Shown: piece after piece, positions 50,139 to 58,239 of the stretch
Position numbering within the stretch: the stretch's first letter is position 1
Layout of the letters: every line of letters begins with the position of its first letter
Assembly: GCF_049445855.1 (NCBI RefSeq)
Contig: NZ_JBMSDV010000003.1
Coordinates: forward strand, 248,001-312,000
Reading direction: 5' to 3'
Length of the DNA stretch: 64,000 nt
Source of the DNA: JAGOCV01 sp049445855
Lineage (GTDB): Bacteria > Pseudomonadota > Gammaproteobacteria > Burkholderiales > Burkholderiaceae_C
Notes under the pieces: generated by a model
Databases searched by the model: none
Seen by the model: only the letters and a program-made list of their open reading frames with translations
What the model was told of the DNA's origin: nothing
Translations under genes and position numbers: made by a program

Positions 50139-51059
50139 ATGTCATCGCGCCTGCAGTCCGATCCGGTTTTTGTGCGGAGGGCCGGGTGCCCTGCGGCGAT
50201 GCTCGCCTTCTTCATCGTGGCCGGGCCTGCGCTCGCACAGGCCCCGGCGCCGGCGCACCCGCCGGGACACACGCAGGCACCGGCGCCCGCAGCCCCTGCA
50301 GCATCCACTGCCGCAGCCACGCCCGAACCACCCCAGGAGCTGGCCCATCCCTGGGTCGTGCCGCCGCCGTCGCGTTCGGCCGAAACCTATTTCACCAACC
50401 TGAAGTCCGGCGACACGCGCGAGTCGCCGCTGGTCGTGCGCTTCGGCCTGGCCATGCGCGGCATCGTGCCTGCCGGCAAGACGGCCGGCACGGCCGGTCA
50501 CCACCATCTGCTGGTCAACCAGGACCTGCCGCTCGACTTCAAGAAGCCGCTGCCCTTCACCGAGAAGTACATCCACTTCGGCAAGGGGCAGATGGAGGCG
50601 GTGCTCGACCTGCCGCCCGGCACCTACAACCTGCGCCTGCTGCTGGCCGACCAGGGGCACATCCCGTATTTCGTCTACAGCAAACCGCTCAAGCTCACCA
50701 TCAGCAAGCAGAACAAGGGCGTGAAGCCCGAGACGGTGACCGGTCCGCCGCGCATCGAGTTGCTCAGTCCTGCGGACGGTGCCGCGCTGCGCGTGCCGTT
50801 CCGGGTGCAGTTCCATGCGAGCGGCTACAACATCTCGCACAGCGCCGTGCAGGGGCCGGACACCGGCCACTTCCGGCTGACCCTGGATCGCAAGGGCCAG
50901 AAGTCCGAAGTGATGGATTTCACCGGTGGCCAGACCGAAGCCTGGCTTCAACCGCCCACGGGCGACTACACGCTGAAGCTGGAGCTGGTGCAGAACACGC
51001 CCGCTGGCGCTGTGATGGCGAAGACGGCGGACCGCTCGCTCAAGGTCGTCGCGCGCTGA
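50139..51059 (+). CDS. secreted protein with two DUF4399-like domains
   Basis: The 306-residue product has a signal peptide ending near residue 35 (AGPALAQA), then a Pro/Ala linker to about residue 70. Two similar beta domains follow. The first has VVRFGLAMRGIVPAGKTAGTAGHHHLLVN and HFGKGQMEAVLDLPPGTYNLRLLLADQGH. The second has IELLSPADGAALRVPFRVQFHASGYNIS and TGHFRLTLDR...GDYTLKLELVQ. The first is a clear DUF4399 domain; the second is a divergent copy. It is likely periplasmic or outer-surface; role unknown. Its 3' end overlaps the convergent HAD gene by 20 bp. Confidence 0.82.
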   Translation: MSSRLQSDPVFVRRAGCPAAMLAFFIVAGPALAQAPAPAHPPGHTQAPAPAAPAASTAAATPEPPQELAHPWVVPPPSRSAETYFTNLKSGDTRESPLVVRFGLAMRGIVPAGKTAGTAGHHHLLVNQDLPLDFKKPLPFTEKYIHFGKGQMEAVLDLPPGTYNLRLLLADQGHIPYFVYSKPLKLTISKQNKGVKPETVTGPPRIELLSPADGAALRVPFRVQFHASGYNISHSAVQGPDTGHFRLTLDRKGQKSEVMDFTGGQTEAWLQPPTGDYTLKLELVQNTPAGAVMAKTADRSLKVVAR

Positions 51060-51834
51060 GCAACTGGCGCGCGAATTCCGCGAAGCCCGCGCCGCGCTCG
51101 CCCTGCGTGATGTAGCGCGGCTTGTGGGCGAGCTGCGCCTCGAAGCGGCGGATGTTCGCCACACCCACGCTGTGCGCGAAGCGTTCGAACATCAGCTGGT
51201 CGTTGGTCGAATCACCCACGTAGGCCCACTGCGCGATCTCGCTATCGAGGTCGCGGCCGAACAGCTCGCGGACGATCCAGCGCGCGCCTTCGAGCTTGTT
51301 GTGCGCGCCGTACCAGGCGTTGATGTGGATGCTGCTCACCGTCGCGTTCATGCCTTCCCCGCGCATGATGCGCACCGCGTGGTCGATGGCGTCCTGCGGG
51401 AGGTGCGTGAACTCGCTGTGGTCGATGGCGATGTCGGTCTCGCGGCCCGCTGAGTCCCGCGCGAGCGTGGCGCCGGGCACTTCCTGCAGCACGCGCTGCG
51501 CCGCCCGCTGCATGCGTGCGAAGTTGGCCGTGCGCGTGGCATCGTCCTGCTGGTAGCGTTTGTCGAGCTTGCCCTGGCCCTGGTGGATGAGCGCGACGGA
51601 ACCGTTTTCCGCCACGATGGCGTCCACAGGCCAGGCGCTCGCGAACGGCACGCTCCAGCCGACCGGACGGCCGGTGATGGGAATGACGTGCAGGCCTGCG
51701 GCGCGCAACGCGGCCAGTGCATCGAGCGCATCCTGCGTGATCGCGCCGTCGGTGGTGAGCGTGTCGTCGATGTCGGTGAACACGCCGCGGATGCCTGCCC
51801 GGCTCGCGGCAGGCCACTGGTCCAGCGCGATCAC
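51040..51834 (-). CDS. HAD-superfamily (IIB) phosphatase
   Basis: This 264-residue Cof/SPP-type phosphatase has the nucleophile motif DIDDTLT with D21 and D23. The second motif is PITGRPVGW, and the metal-binding motif is YVGDSTNDQLMF. The cap domain lies in between. The closest pattern is the sucrose-phosphate or phosphoglycolate phosphatase-like branch; the substrate is unknown. It overlaps the GntR gene by 4 bp (51831-51834), so regulator and phosphatase are co-transcribed, and overlaps the convergent DUF4399 gene tail-to-tail. Confidence 0.87.
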   Translation of the reverse strand: MIALDQWPAASRAGIRGVFTDIDDTLTTDGAITQDALDALAALRAAGLHVIPITGRPVGWSVPFASAWPVDAIVAENGSVALIHQGQGKLDKRYQQDDATRTANFARMQRAAQRVLQEVPGATLARDSAGRETDIAIDHSEFTHLPQDAIDHAVRIMRGEGMNATVSSIHINAWYGAHNKLEGARWIVRELFGRDLDSEIAQWAYVGDSTNDQLMFERFAHSVGVANIRRFEAQLAHKPRYITQGERGAGFAEFARQLLSARRP

Positions 51835-52565
51835 ACGCGTTCGGCTGCGGCCTGCGCCGATGCGGTGGCGGCCTGAGGCGTGCGCCGCTGCATCAGCGCG
51901 GCCAGCACGTTGTTGCCGGTGCGCTCGATGTGCACCTTCAGCATGGCGCAGGCGTCGTCGGCCCGGCGCTCCAGCGTGGCGCGCACGATGTTGTCGTGCT
52001 CCTGCGAGACGTCGCGGTCGATCGGATGGTCTTCCAGGAAGAGGCGTCGGTAGCGGTCGCTCAGGTCATGCAGCGTCGCGCAGAACTGCAGCAGCAGCGG
52101 CATGTGGCAGGCCGACAGCAGCTTCTGGTGCAGCTCGCGGTGCGCGTTCTCCCATTCGGCGAGGCGGCCCGAGTCTGGCTCGGTCTTTTCCAGTTTGGAC
52201 AGGCGGTACTGGCTCGCGACCAGCTCGCTTTCCCACTTGTCGTTGCCCAGGCGGATGGATTCGCGCAGCGCGAAACTCTCGATCTCCGAGCGCAGCTTGG
52301 TCACCTCGAGCAGGTTGTTCTCGGAGACGGGGGCCACGCGATAGCCGCGCTGGTCTTCCATCACCACGAAGCCTTCGGCCGACAGGCGCGACAGCGCTTC
52401 CCGCAGCGGGCTCAGGCTCACGCCGAAGCTGGCGCGCAGGTCATCGAGCCGCAGCTTCTCGCCCGGCGGGATGTCGCCGCCGGTGATCTGCGCACGCAGC
52501 CGGCTGGCGATGCTGGTGGCTAGTGTCTGGCTGCCAGTTTCCGCACGGTTTTCAATCTGTTCCAA
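51831..52565 (-). CDS. GntR-family transcriptional regulator (FCD domain)
   Basis: This 244-residue regulator has an N-terminal winged helix (SIASRLRAQITGGDIPPGEKLRLDDLRASFGVSLSPLREALSRLSAEGFV) and a C-terminal FCD ligand domain (about residues 90-225) with the metal-binding histidines HRELHQKLLSAC and HDNIVRATLERRADDA. The start is a TTG at 52565 with GGAGG 5 bp upstream. It is divergent from the ring-cleavage operon, and ATCGAT repeats fill the shared 111-bp region, so it very probably controls that operon. Its inducer may be a pathway carboxylate. Confidence 0.92.
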   Translation of the reverse strand: MEQIENRAETGSQTLATSIASRLRAQITGGDIPPGEKLRLDDLRASFGVSLSPLREALSRLSAEGFVVMEDQRGYRVAPVSENNLLEVTKLRSEIESFALRESIRLGNDKWESELVASQYRLSKLEKTEPDSGRLAEWENAHRELHQKLLSACHMPLLLQFCATLHDLSDRYRRLFLEDHPIDRDVSQEHDNIVRATLERRADDACAMLKVHIERTGNNVLAALMQRRTPQAATASAQAAAERV

Positions 52566-52580
52566 GCTCGCCTCCGAAAA

Positions 52581-52658
52581 ATCGATTTTCGTATTGACAT
52601 CGATTGTACGTTCCCCTAGAGTCCGGGGCTAATAATCGATTTACATATAAATATCGAT
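52581..52658. repeat. four ATCGAT sites spaced in multiples of 18 bp (GntR operators)
   Basis: ATCGAT occurs at 52581, 52599, 52635 and 52653, giving spacings of 18, 36 and 18 bp. The gaps place the sites on similar faces of the helix in two pairs. The second site abuts the plus-strand -35 box and the last two lie in the presumed leader. Four copies in 78 bp in the divergent promoter region make them likely GntR binding sites. Confidence 0.7.
52594..52622 (+). promoter_or_regulatory. promoter of the ring-cleavage operon
   Basis: A perfect TTGACA (52594-52599) is followed by 17 bp and TAGAGT (52617-52622), a 4-of-6 match to the -10 consensus. Transcription would start about 45-50 bp upstream of the LigA-like ATG. 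The -35 box overlaps an ATCGAT repeat, suggesting repression by the divergent GntR protein. Confidence 0.68.
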
Positions 52659-52676
52659 GAAAGGTTGATTTTCATC

Positions 52677-52988
52677 ATGGGAATCCGCGACACCGACCGC
52701 ACTCTCCCGTCCAACCGGATGGTATTTGAATTGCGCCGCGACGCCGAGAAATATGCAGCGTTCAAGCAGGATCTCGAAGCCTCGATGGCCGCGTTCGGCC
52801 TCACCGAGCCCGAACGCAACGCCTGGCGCACCGTCGACCTGCCCGCGCTGGCGAAGCTGGGCGTGCACCCTTACTTCCTGCCGCAGATCTCGCGCCTGGT
52901 GAAAGGCGGTGACTACAACCACAACGACAGCGACGCCGCGCGGCTGTATGCCGAGAAGATGGGCATCGCCAAGAGTTCGGGCGCCTGA
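52677..52988 (+). CDS. LigA-type small subunit/domain of class III extradiol dioxygenase
   Basis: This 103-residue helical protein matches the LigA small subunit of protocatechuate 4,5-dioxygenase and related enzymes: MVFELRRDAEKYAAFKQDLEASMAAFGLTEPERNAWRTVDLPALAKLGVHPYFLPQISRLVKGGDYNHND. It covers the active site of the LigB subunit, encoded one gene further on. The ATG at 52677 was chosen; an in-frame TTG at 52665 would add four residues. It overlaps the hydrolase start by 1 bp. Confidence 0.88.
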   Translation: MGIRDTDRTLPSNRMVFELRRDAEKYAAFKQDLEASMAAFGLTEPERNAWRTVDLPALAKLGVHPYFLPQISRLVKGGDYNHNDSDAARLYAEKMGIAKSSGA

Positions 52989-53905
52989 TGGACTGGAGCA
53001 TCTGGGCCTTCGCCTACGCCACCGGCAAGCTGCCCTACGACTTCCTGAGCGGCTCGCCGGTGGCGAGCAACCGCGGCCTCGTGCCCGTGCCGATGATCGT
53101 GTCGCTGCTCAAGTCCACAGAGGGCGAGCTGGTCCTCGTGGACACCGGCTTCGGCACGGGCAAATCGATGACGGGCCGGGGCTTCGAAGATTTCGTGCGC
53201 AGCGACGAACTGATCGCCCGCTTCGGCTTCGACGCGAAGGACATCCGCAAGCTCGTGCTCACGCACATGCACTTCGACCATGCGGGCAACCTCGACGCAT
53301 TCCCGAATGCGCGCATCTACCTGCAACGTTACGAGTACGACGCGTGGAAGCAGGTGATCGCCGAGTTCGGCGGCACGCCCCAGTCCAAGGATCACTGGGC
53401 CTTCTCGTCGCTCAACGTGAATGACTTCGACGCACTCGAGCGGGCCATCGCGCAAGGCCGCGTGGAGTTCCTCGATGGCGACGCGGAGATCGCGCCGGGC
53501 GTGACGTGCCGGCTTGCGAAAGATACGCACACCTTCGGCAGCCAATGGCTCGAAGTCACCACGCACCGCGGGCCGTACGCGCTGGCGGGCGACTGCTGCT
53601 ACACCTTCCACAACCTCGAGCGCATGTGGCCGCCCGGCTACACGCAGGGCAACACCTGGAACATGATCCGCGAGTTCCAGAAGATGAAGGCAGTGGCGGG
53701 CGATGACCTCAAGCGCCTCGTGCCCGGCCACGACATCCAGCTCTTCACGCGTTATCCGAGCGCGGCCTGGAAGGGCAATTCATATATCGAGGTGGCGCTG
53801 GCCTCCGGCCAGAAATCGCTGCTTTCACGCTACGCAGACGCACCGGCCATGACCGCTGCGAACGCGCTGGCACCCGCACCCGCTGCCGCGGCACCCGCAA
53901 TTTAA
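52988..53905 (+). CDS. metallo-beta-lactamase-fold hydrolase
   Basis: This 305-residue hydrolase has the metal motif THMHFDHAG (H93, H95, D97, H98) and further ligands in GDCCYTF and VPGHD. The overall layout is like the N-acyl-homoserine-lactonase/lactonase group. Its insertion between the LigA- and LigB-like genes suggests it opens a lactone or hydrolyses a ring-cleavage product in the pathway (inference). It begins on the last base of the LigA-like stop codon (TGATG). Confidence 0.88.
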   Translation: MDWSIWAFAYATGKLPYDFLSGSPVASNRGLVPVPMIVSLLKSTEGELVLVDTGFGTGKSMTGRGFEDFVRSDELIARFGFDAKDIRKLVLTHMHFDHAGNLDAFPNARIYLQRYEYDAWKQVIAEFGGTPQSKDHWAFSSLNVNDFDALERAIAQGRVEFLDGDAEIAPGVTCRLAKDTHTFGSQWLEVTTHRGPYALAGDCCYTFHNLERMWPPGYTQGNTWNMIREFQKMKAVAGDDLKRLVPGHDIQLFTRYPSAAWKGNSYIEVALASGQKSLLSRYADAPAMTAANALAPAPAAAAPAI

Positions 53906-53927
53906 GGAAACAGGAGAAGCCGCCGCC

Positions 53928-54776
53928 ATGGCCAAACTCATCGCATCGCTCGGCATTGCCCACGCTCCCGGCGTGACAGGCTGGATCGACAAGAGCCCCC
54001 AGCACGAGCAGGACGCCGTGCTTGCCGGCTATGAGGAATTCCGCAAGCGCATGGACGCGCTCAAGCCGGACGTGGTGATCGGCGTCGCGAACGATCACCT
54101 GCTCAACTTCCCGATGGACAACCTGCCCGATTTCTGCGTGGGCATCGGTGACGAATGGGCGGGTCCGGCCCCGTGGTTCCGCGGCTGGCTCAACGTGCCT
54201 GACTATGAAATCAAGGGCGACCGCGCCCTGGGCCGCGCACTCGTGCGCGAGTCGGCGAAGGCCGGCATCAACCACGCGTTCGCCGAGAAGCTGCTGTTCG
54301 ACGACAACTGGTCGGTGCCGCTCAAGTTCCTGTTCCCGAAGTACGACGTGCGCTTCGTGCCGATCCACATGAACCCGATCGTGCCGCCGGTGCCGACGGC
54401 CGAACGCTGCCTGCAGGTCGGCGCGCAGATCGCGAAGATCATTGAAGCCATGCCCGGTGACGACCGCGTGGTGCTGATGGGCACGGGCGGCCTCTCGCAC
54501 GACCCGGGCGGCCCGGACTACTTCACCGTGCACGAGGAATTCGACCGCTGGTTCATGGAGCTGCTGGAAAGCGGCGATACCGAACGCGTGAAGCGGGAAG
54601 TGACGTTCGAGAAATTCCTCACCGGCGGTGACGGCGGCGCGGCCGAACTGCTGGCGTGGATCGTCGCCATGGGCGCGGCGGCCGAGCTGGGCAAGCCCAA
54701 GGCCGAGAGCGTGTTCTACGTGCCCTCCGTACCGATGCGCTGCGGCATGGGCGGCTCGTTCTGGGACCTCTCATGA
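53928..54776 (+). CDS. LigB-type catalytic subunit of class III extradiol ring-cleavage dioxygenase
   Basis: This non-haem iron dioxygenase subunit has 282 residues. The iron ligands fit the LigB family: H12 in GIAHAPGV and H57 in VANDHLLNFPMDNLPDFCVGIGDE. The glutamate ligand is expected further on and is not pinpointed. The stretch NDHxxNFxxDNxPxFCxG resembles the 2,3-dihydroxyphenylpropionate and LigB-like enzymes. With the LigA-like subunit it would cleave a catechol-type ring. It overlaps the isochorismatase-like gene by 4 bp. The aromatic substrate is not known. Confidence 0.9.
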   Translation: MAKLIASLGIAHAPGVTGWIDKSPQHEQDAVLAGYEEFRKRMDALKPDVVIGVANDHLLNFPMDNLPDFCVGIGDEWAGPAPWFRGWLNVPDYEIKGDRALGRALVRESAKAGINHAFAEKLLFDDNWSVPLKFLFPKYDVRFVPIHMNPIVPPVPTAERCLQVGAQIAKIIEAMPGDDRVVLMGTGGLSHDPGGPDYFTVHEEFDRWFMELLESGDTERVKREVTFEKFLTGGDGGAAELLAWIVAMGAAAELGKPKAESVFYVPSVPMRCGMGGSFWDLS

Positions 54777-55438
54777 CGCGCCTGCACACGCCCGACACGG
54801 AGCTGCCGTCGACGCTCGAAGAAAAGCTCGCGGCGAAAGGCTGCGCCGTGGTCGTCATCGACATGCAGAACGACTTCTGCGCGCCCGGCGGCTACATCGA
54901 CCAGGTGATGGGCAAGTCGGTGGGCGCGGCCTCGGGTGTCGTCGCGCCGGTGGCCGCGCTGCTCGAATCCGCGCGCGGCGCAGGCGTGCCGGTGGTCTGG
55001 GTCTATGCCGATTACTCGCACGACAAGGTGCCCGATTCGATGCGTGTGAAGCTCAAGGCGCGCGGCATCACGGCCGAGTGCTGCAAGCCCGGCACCTGGG
55101 GCGCGGGCTGGTTCGGCGTGGAGCCGAAGCCTGGCGAAGCGCTGGTGGCCAAGCACACCTACAGCGGCTTCGCACGCACCACGCTCGCCGACACGCTCGC
55201 GAAGCTGGATGTGCGCACGCTCGTGTTCGCCGGCGTGCAGACGCAGGTCTGCGTCGAGTCCACCGTGCGCGACGCGCACTCCGAGGGTTACTTCTGCGTG
55301 GTCCCGCAGGACGCCGTGGCATCGCACACGCCGCCGCTGCACGAGGCCACGCTCAACAACGTCCGGTTCCTTTTCGGTGACGTCTGCAACGTCGCCGACG
55401 TCACCCATGCCTGGGGCGCCGTGCCGCCCCGTGCCTGA
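54773..55438 (+). CDS. isochorismatase-like cysteine hydrolase
   Basis: This 221-residue hydrolase has the triad D30 (VVVIDMQNDFC), K127 (LVAKHTYSGF) and C160 (AGVQTQVCVES). It is a paralogue of the RutB-like enzyme at 23033-23797 and shares GGY and the K and C motifs, but it lacks that enzyme's N-terminal extension. Members of this group remove amide nitrogen (for example maleamate or nicotinamide). Placement after the dioxygenase suggests the pathway substrate carries nitrogen, which is inference. It overlaps the LigB-like gene by 4 bp. Confidence 0.88.
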   Translation: MTRLHTPDTELPSTLEEKLAAKGCAVVVIDMQNDFCAPGGYIDQVMGKSVGAASGVVAPVAALLESARGAGVPVVWVYADYSHDKVPDSMRVKLKARGITAECCKPGTWGAGWFGVEPKPGEALVAKHTYSGFARTTLADTLAKLDVRTLVFAGVQTQVCVESTVRDAHSEGYFCVVPQDAVASHTPPLHEATLNNVRFLFGDVCNVADVTHAWGAVPPRA

Positions 55439-55463
55439 TCCATCGACACAACGAAAGACAAAC

Positions 55464-55928
55464 ATGCTTCCCAACAGAGTCAACACCGAAGCGGTGAAGA
55501 AAAGCATCGGCGAGTACGCCGACACGGTCTCCTATGAAGAGCGCGGCAAGATCTACGAGGAGCTGATCGGTTTCCTGCCCCCGCGCATCGAGGCGCGACT
55601 GTCCGTCACCGGCGCGCTCGACCCCAGGATGGTCGACCTGCAGGAGCAGATGCGCACGCACGGCATGTACCCCAAGAGCTTCGACGTGAAGACGGCGCAG
55701 CTCATGCTGTTCGGCATGCTGCTCATGGACGCGTCCGACGCCGCCGTGCTGCATGCCATCGCCGCGCGCCGGGCCGGTGCGACCTGGCAGGAGATGCAGG
55801 ACACGGTGAACCTGTGCTTCCTGTTCCGCGGTCTTTCCGCCGCGAACCGTGGCGCCGAGATCATGGCCAACATCGCCGCCCGCGAACTGCAGGAGCAGGC
55901 CAAGTCGAACGGAGCCGCCAAGGAATGA
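55464..55928 (+). CDS. carboxymuconolactone decarboxylase (CMD)/AhpD-family protein
   Basis: This 154-residue helical protein belongs to the CMD fold: LQEQMRTHGMYPKSFDVKTAQLMLFGMLLMDASDAAVLHAIAARRAGATWQEMQDTVNLCFLFRGLSAANRGAEI. The CxxC pair of AhpD peroxidases is not present, so a decarboxylase, lactone-related or non-catalytic role is likelier. It overlaps the aldehyde dehydrogenase by 4 bp. In this context it may act on a ring-cleavage product. Confidence 0.85.
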   Translation: MLPNRVNTEAVKKSIGEYADTVSYEERGKIYEELIGFLPPRIEARLSVTGALDPRMVDLQEQMRTHGMYPKSFDVKTAQLMLFGMLLMDASDAAVLHAIAARRAGATWQEMQDTVNLCFLFRGLSAANRGAEIMANIAARELQEQAKSNGAAKE

Positions 55929-57391
55929 GCGCGCGCGAGATCCTTCATTTCATCAACGGCCAGTACGTGCCGTCGGCGAGCGGCAAGCTGTTCGATGACC
56001 GCAGTCCGGTGGACAACCGCGTGATCGCACGCGTGCACGAGGCCGGCCGACCCGAGGTGGATGCCGCCGTGGCTGCGGCGCGCGCTGCGCTGTCCGGCCC
56101 GTGGGGCCGCATGCCGGTGGCCGAGCGCGCCGCCATGCTCTATGCGGTGGCCGACGGCATCAACCGCCGCTTCAAGGACTTCCTCGACGCCGAGGTGGCC
56201 GACACCGGCAAGCCCGTGTCGCTCGCTTCGCACCTCGATATCCCGCGTGGCGCGGCGAACTTCAAGATCTTCGCCGACACGGTGAAGAACGTCGCCACGG
56301 AATTCTTCGAGATGCCCACGCCCGATGGCGCGGGGGCCATCAACTACGCCATCCGCGTGCCCAAGGGCGTGGTGGCGGTGGTCTGCCCCTGGAACCTGCC
56401 GCTGCTGCTGATGACCTGGAAGGTCGGCCCGGCGCTGGCCTGCGGCAACGCCGTCGTCGTGAAGCCCTCCGAAGAAAGCCCGGCCACGGCCGCGCTGCTT
56501 GGCGAAGTGATGAACGAAGTCGGCGTGCCGCCCGGCGTCTACAACGTGGTTCACGGCTTCGGCCCGGACTCGGCGGGTGAGTTCCTCACCACGCATCCGG
56601 ATGTCGATGCCATCACCTTCACCGGCGAGACGCGCACGGGCTCGGCCATCCTGCGTGCCGCAGCCAGCGACATCAAGGCCTCGTCGATGGAACTCGGCGG
56701 CAAGAATCCCGCCATCGTGTTTGCCGATGCGGACATGAACGTTGCGCTCGAAGCGACTGCACGCTCGGTGTTCGCCAACTGCGGGCAGGTCTGTCTGGGC
56801 ACGGAGCGCGTCTATGTCGAGCGCCCGATCTTCGACGAATTCGTGAAGCGCCTGGGCGATGCCGCGCGCATCATGAAGCCCGGCCGCCCCGAAGCGGAAG
56901 ACACGAAGATCGGCCCGCTGATCTCGCTGGAGCATCGCGAGAAGGTGCTGTCGTACTACGAGCTCGCCCGCCAGGAAGGTGCAACCGTGGTGGCCGGCGG
57001 CGGCGTGCCCGACATGCCCGATGACCTGAAGCAAGGCGCGTGGGTGCAACCCACCGTGTGGACCGGCCTGCCGGAAACCAGCCGCGTGGTGCGCGAGGAA
57101 ATCTTCGGCCCCTGCTGCCACGTCACGCCCTTCGACACGGAAGAGGAGGTGATCCGCCTGGCCAACGACACGCCCTACGGCCTGGCCGCAGCGGTGCACA
57201 CCACCAACCTGTCGCGCGCGCACCGCGTGGGCGCGAAGCTCGACGTGGGCATCTGCTGGGTGAACTCCTGGTTCCTGCGCGACCTGCGCACACCCTTCGG
57301 CGGCACCAAGCATTCGGGCATCGGCCGCGAGGGCGGCGTGCATTCGCTGGAGTTCTACACCGAGCTGCGCAACGTGTGCATCAAGCTCTGA
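55925..57391 (+). CDS. 2-hydroxymuconic (or aminomuconic) semialdehyde dehydrogenase-like aldehyde dehydrogenase
   Basis: This 488-residue NAD-dependent dehydrogenase is typical of meta-cleavage clusters (DmpC/XylG/AmnC group). It has E256 in MELGGKNPAI, catalytic C290 in NCGQVCLGTERV, and the C-terminal PFGGTKHSGIGREGG. It would oxidise the semialdehyde made by the ring-cleavage dioxygenase. The hydratase and decarboxylase that complete the oxalocrotonate branch follow. Whether the substrate is a hydroxy- or an amino-semialdehyde is not resolved. Confidence 0.9.
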   Translation: MSAREILHFINGQYVPSASGKLFDDRSPVDNRVIARVHEAGRPEVDAAVAAARAALSGPWGRMPVAERAAMLYAVADGINRRFKDFLDAEVADTGKPVSLASHLDIPRGAANFKIFADTVKNVATEFFEMPTPDGAGAINYAIRVPKGVVAVVCPWNLPLLLMTWKVGPALACGNAVVVKPSEESPATAALLGEVMNEVGVPPGVYNVVHGFGPDSAGEFLTTHPDVDAITFTGETRTGSAILRAAASDIKASSMELGGKNPAIVFADADMNVALEATARSVFANCGQVCLGTERVYVERPIFDEFVKRLGDAARIMKPGRPEAEDTKIGPLISLEHREKVLSYYELARQEGATVVAGGGVPDMPDDLKQGAWVQPTVWTGLPETSRVVREEIFGPCCHVTPFDTEEEVIRLANDTPYGLAAAVHTTNLSRAHRVGAKLDVGICWVNSWFLRDLRTPFGGTKHSGIGREGGVHSLEFYTELRNVCIKL

Positions 57392-57428
57392 CGGCAACCA
57401 ACCCACCAATCAACGACAAGAGACAAGC

Positions 57429-58220
57429 ATGAGCCTTTCCAGGGAAAAGATCGAAGCCCTCGGCCTGAAACTGCACCAGGCGCTGGAGAACCGCGCTGCC
57501 GTCGACCCGCTCATCGTCGAGCATCCGGAGCTGTCCATCGCCGACGCCTACGCGGTGCAACTCGCGATGGTGTCGCACCGCATCGCGGCAGGCCAGCGTG
57601 TGGTGGGCAAGAAGATCGGCGTCACCAGCAAGGTGGTGATGGACATGCTCAAGGTGAACCAGCCGGACTTCGGCCACCTTCTGTCGGGCATGTCGCATGC
57701 CGACGGCGCGGCGATTTCCGCCTCGCAGTTCATCTCGCCGCGCGCCGAGGGTGAGATCGCCTTCGTGATGGCCCGCGACGTGATGGGCCCGGGCCTGACC
57801 AACGCCGAGGTGCTGCAAGCCGTGTCGCACGTGATGCCCTGCTTCGAAATCGTCGACTCTCGCATCCGCGACTGGAAGATCTCCATCGGCGACACCATCG
57901 CCGACAACGGATCGGCCGGCGCCTTCGTGCTGGGCGACCGCATGGCCGCGCCGGCCGATGTGGACCTGCGCAACATCGGCATGGTGCTCGAGAAGAACGG
58001 CGAAGTCATCGGCACCGGCGCGGGTGCGGCGGCCATGGGCCATCCGCTCACCTGCCTGACCTGGCTGGCCAACACGCTGGGCGCATTCGGCATTCCGCTC
58101 AAGGCAGGCGAAGTCATCCTCTCGGGCTCGCTCTCGATCATGTTCCCGGTGAAAGCCGGCGACAGCATCTCGATGACGCTCGGCGGCCTCGGCAGCTGCC
58201 GCGCACGCTTCACCGAATGA
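57429..58220 (+). CDS. 2-oxopent-4-enoate hydratase (DmpE-like)
   Basis: This 263-residue enzyme hydrates 2-oxopent-4-enoate to 4-hydroxy-2-oxovalerate. The sequence VVGKKIGVTSKVVMDMLKVNQPDFG, the metal site PRAEGEIAFVM, CFEIVDSRIRDWKI, and GTGAGAAAMGHPLTCLTWLANTLGAFGIPLKAGEVILSGS align closely with DmpE. It is paired with the related decarboxylase downstream, as in phenol and aminophenol operons. The downstream aldolase and acetaldehyde dehydrogenase are not in the window. Confidence 0.91.
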   Translation: MSLSREKIEALGLKLHQALENRAAVDPLIVEHPELSIADAYAVQLAMVSHRIAAGQRVVGKKIGVTSKVVMDMLKVNQPDFGHLLSGMSHADGAAISASQFISPRAEGEIAFVMARDVMGPGLTNAEVLQAVSHVMPCFEIVDSRIRDWKISIGDTIADNGSAGAFVLGDRMAAPADVDLRNIGMVLEKNGEVIGTGAGAAAMGHPLTCLTWLANTLGAFGIPLKAGEVILSGSLSIMFPVKAGDSISMTLGGLGSCRARFTE

Positions 58221-58239
58221 CGCAGCAGAAGAACAACAC

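Noticed and set aside
52581..52658. CRISPR array
   Set aside because: The repeated unit is only 6 bp and lies in a divergent promoter, so it is better explained as operator sites; no array-like repeats with unique spacers exist anywhere in the window.
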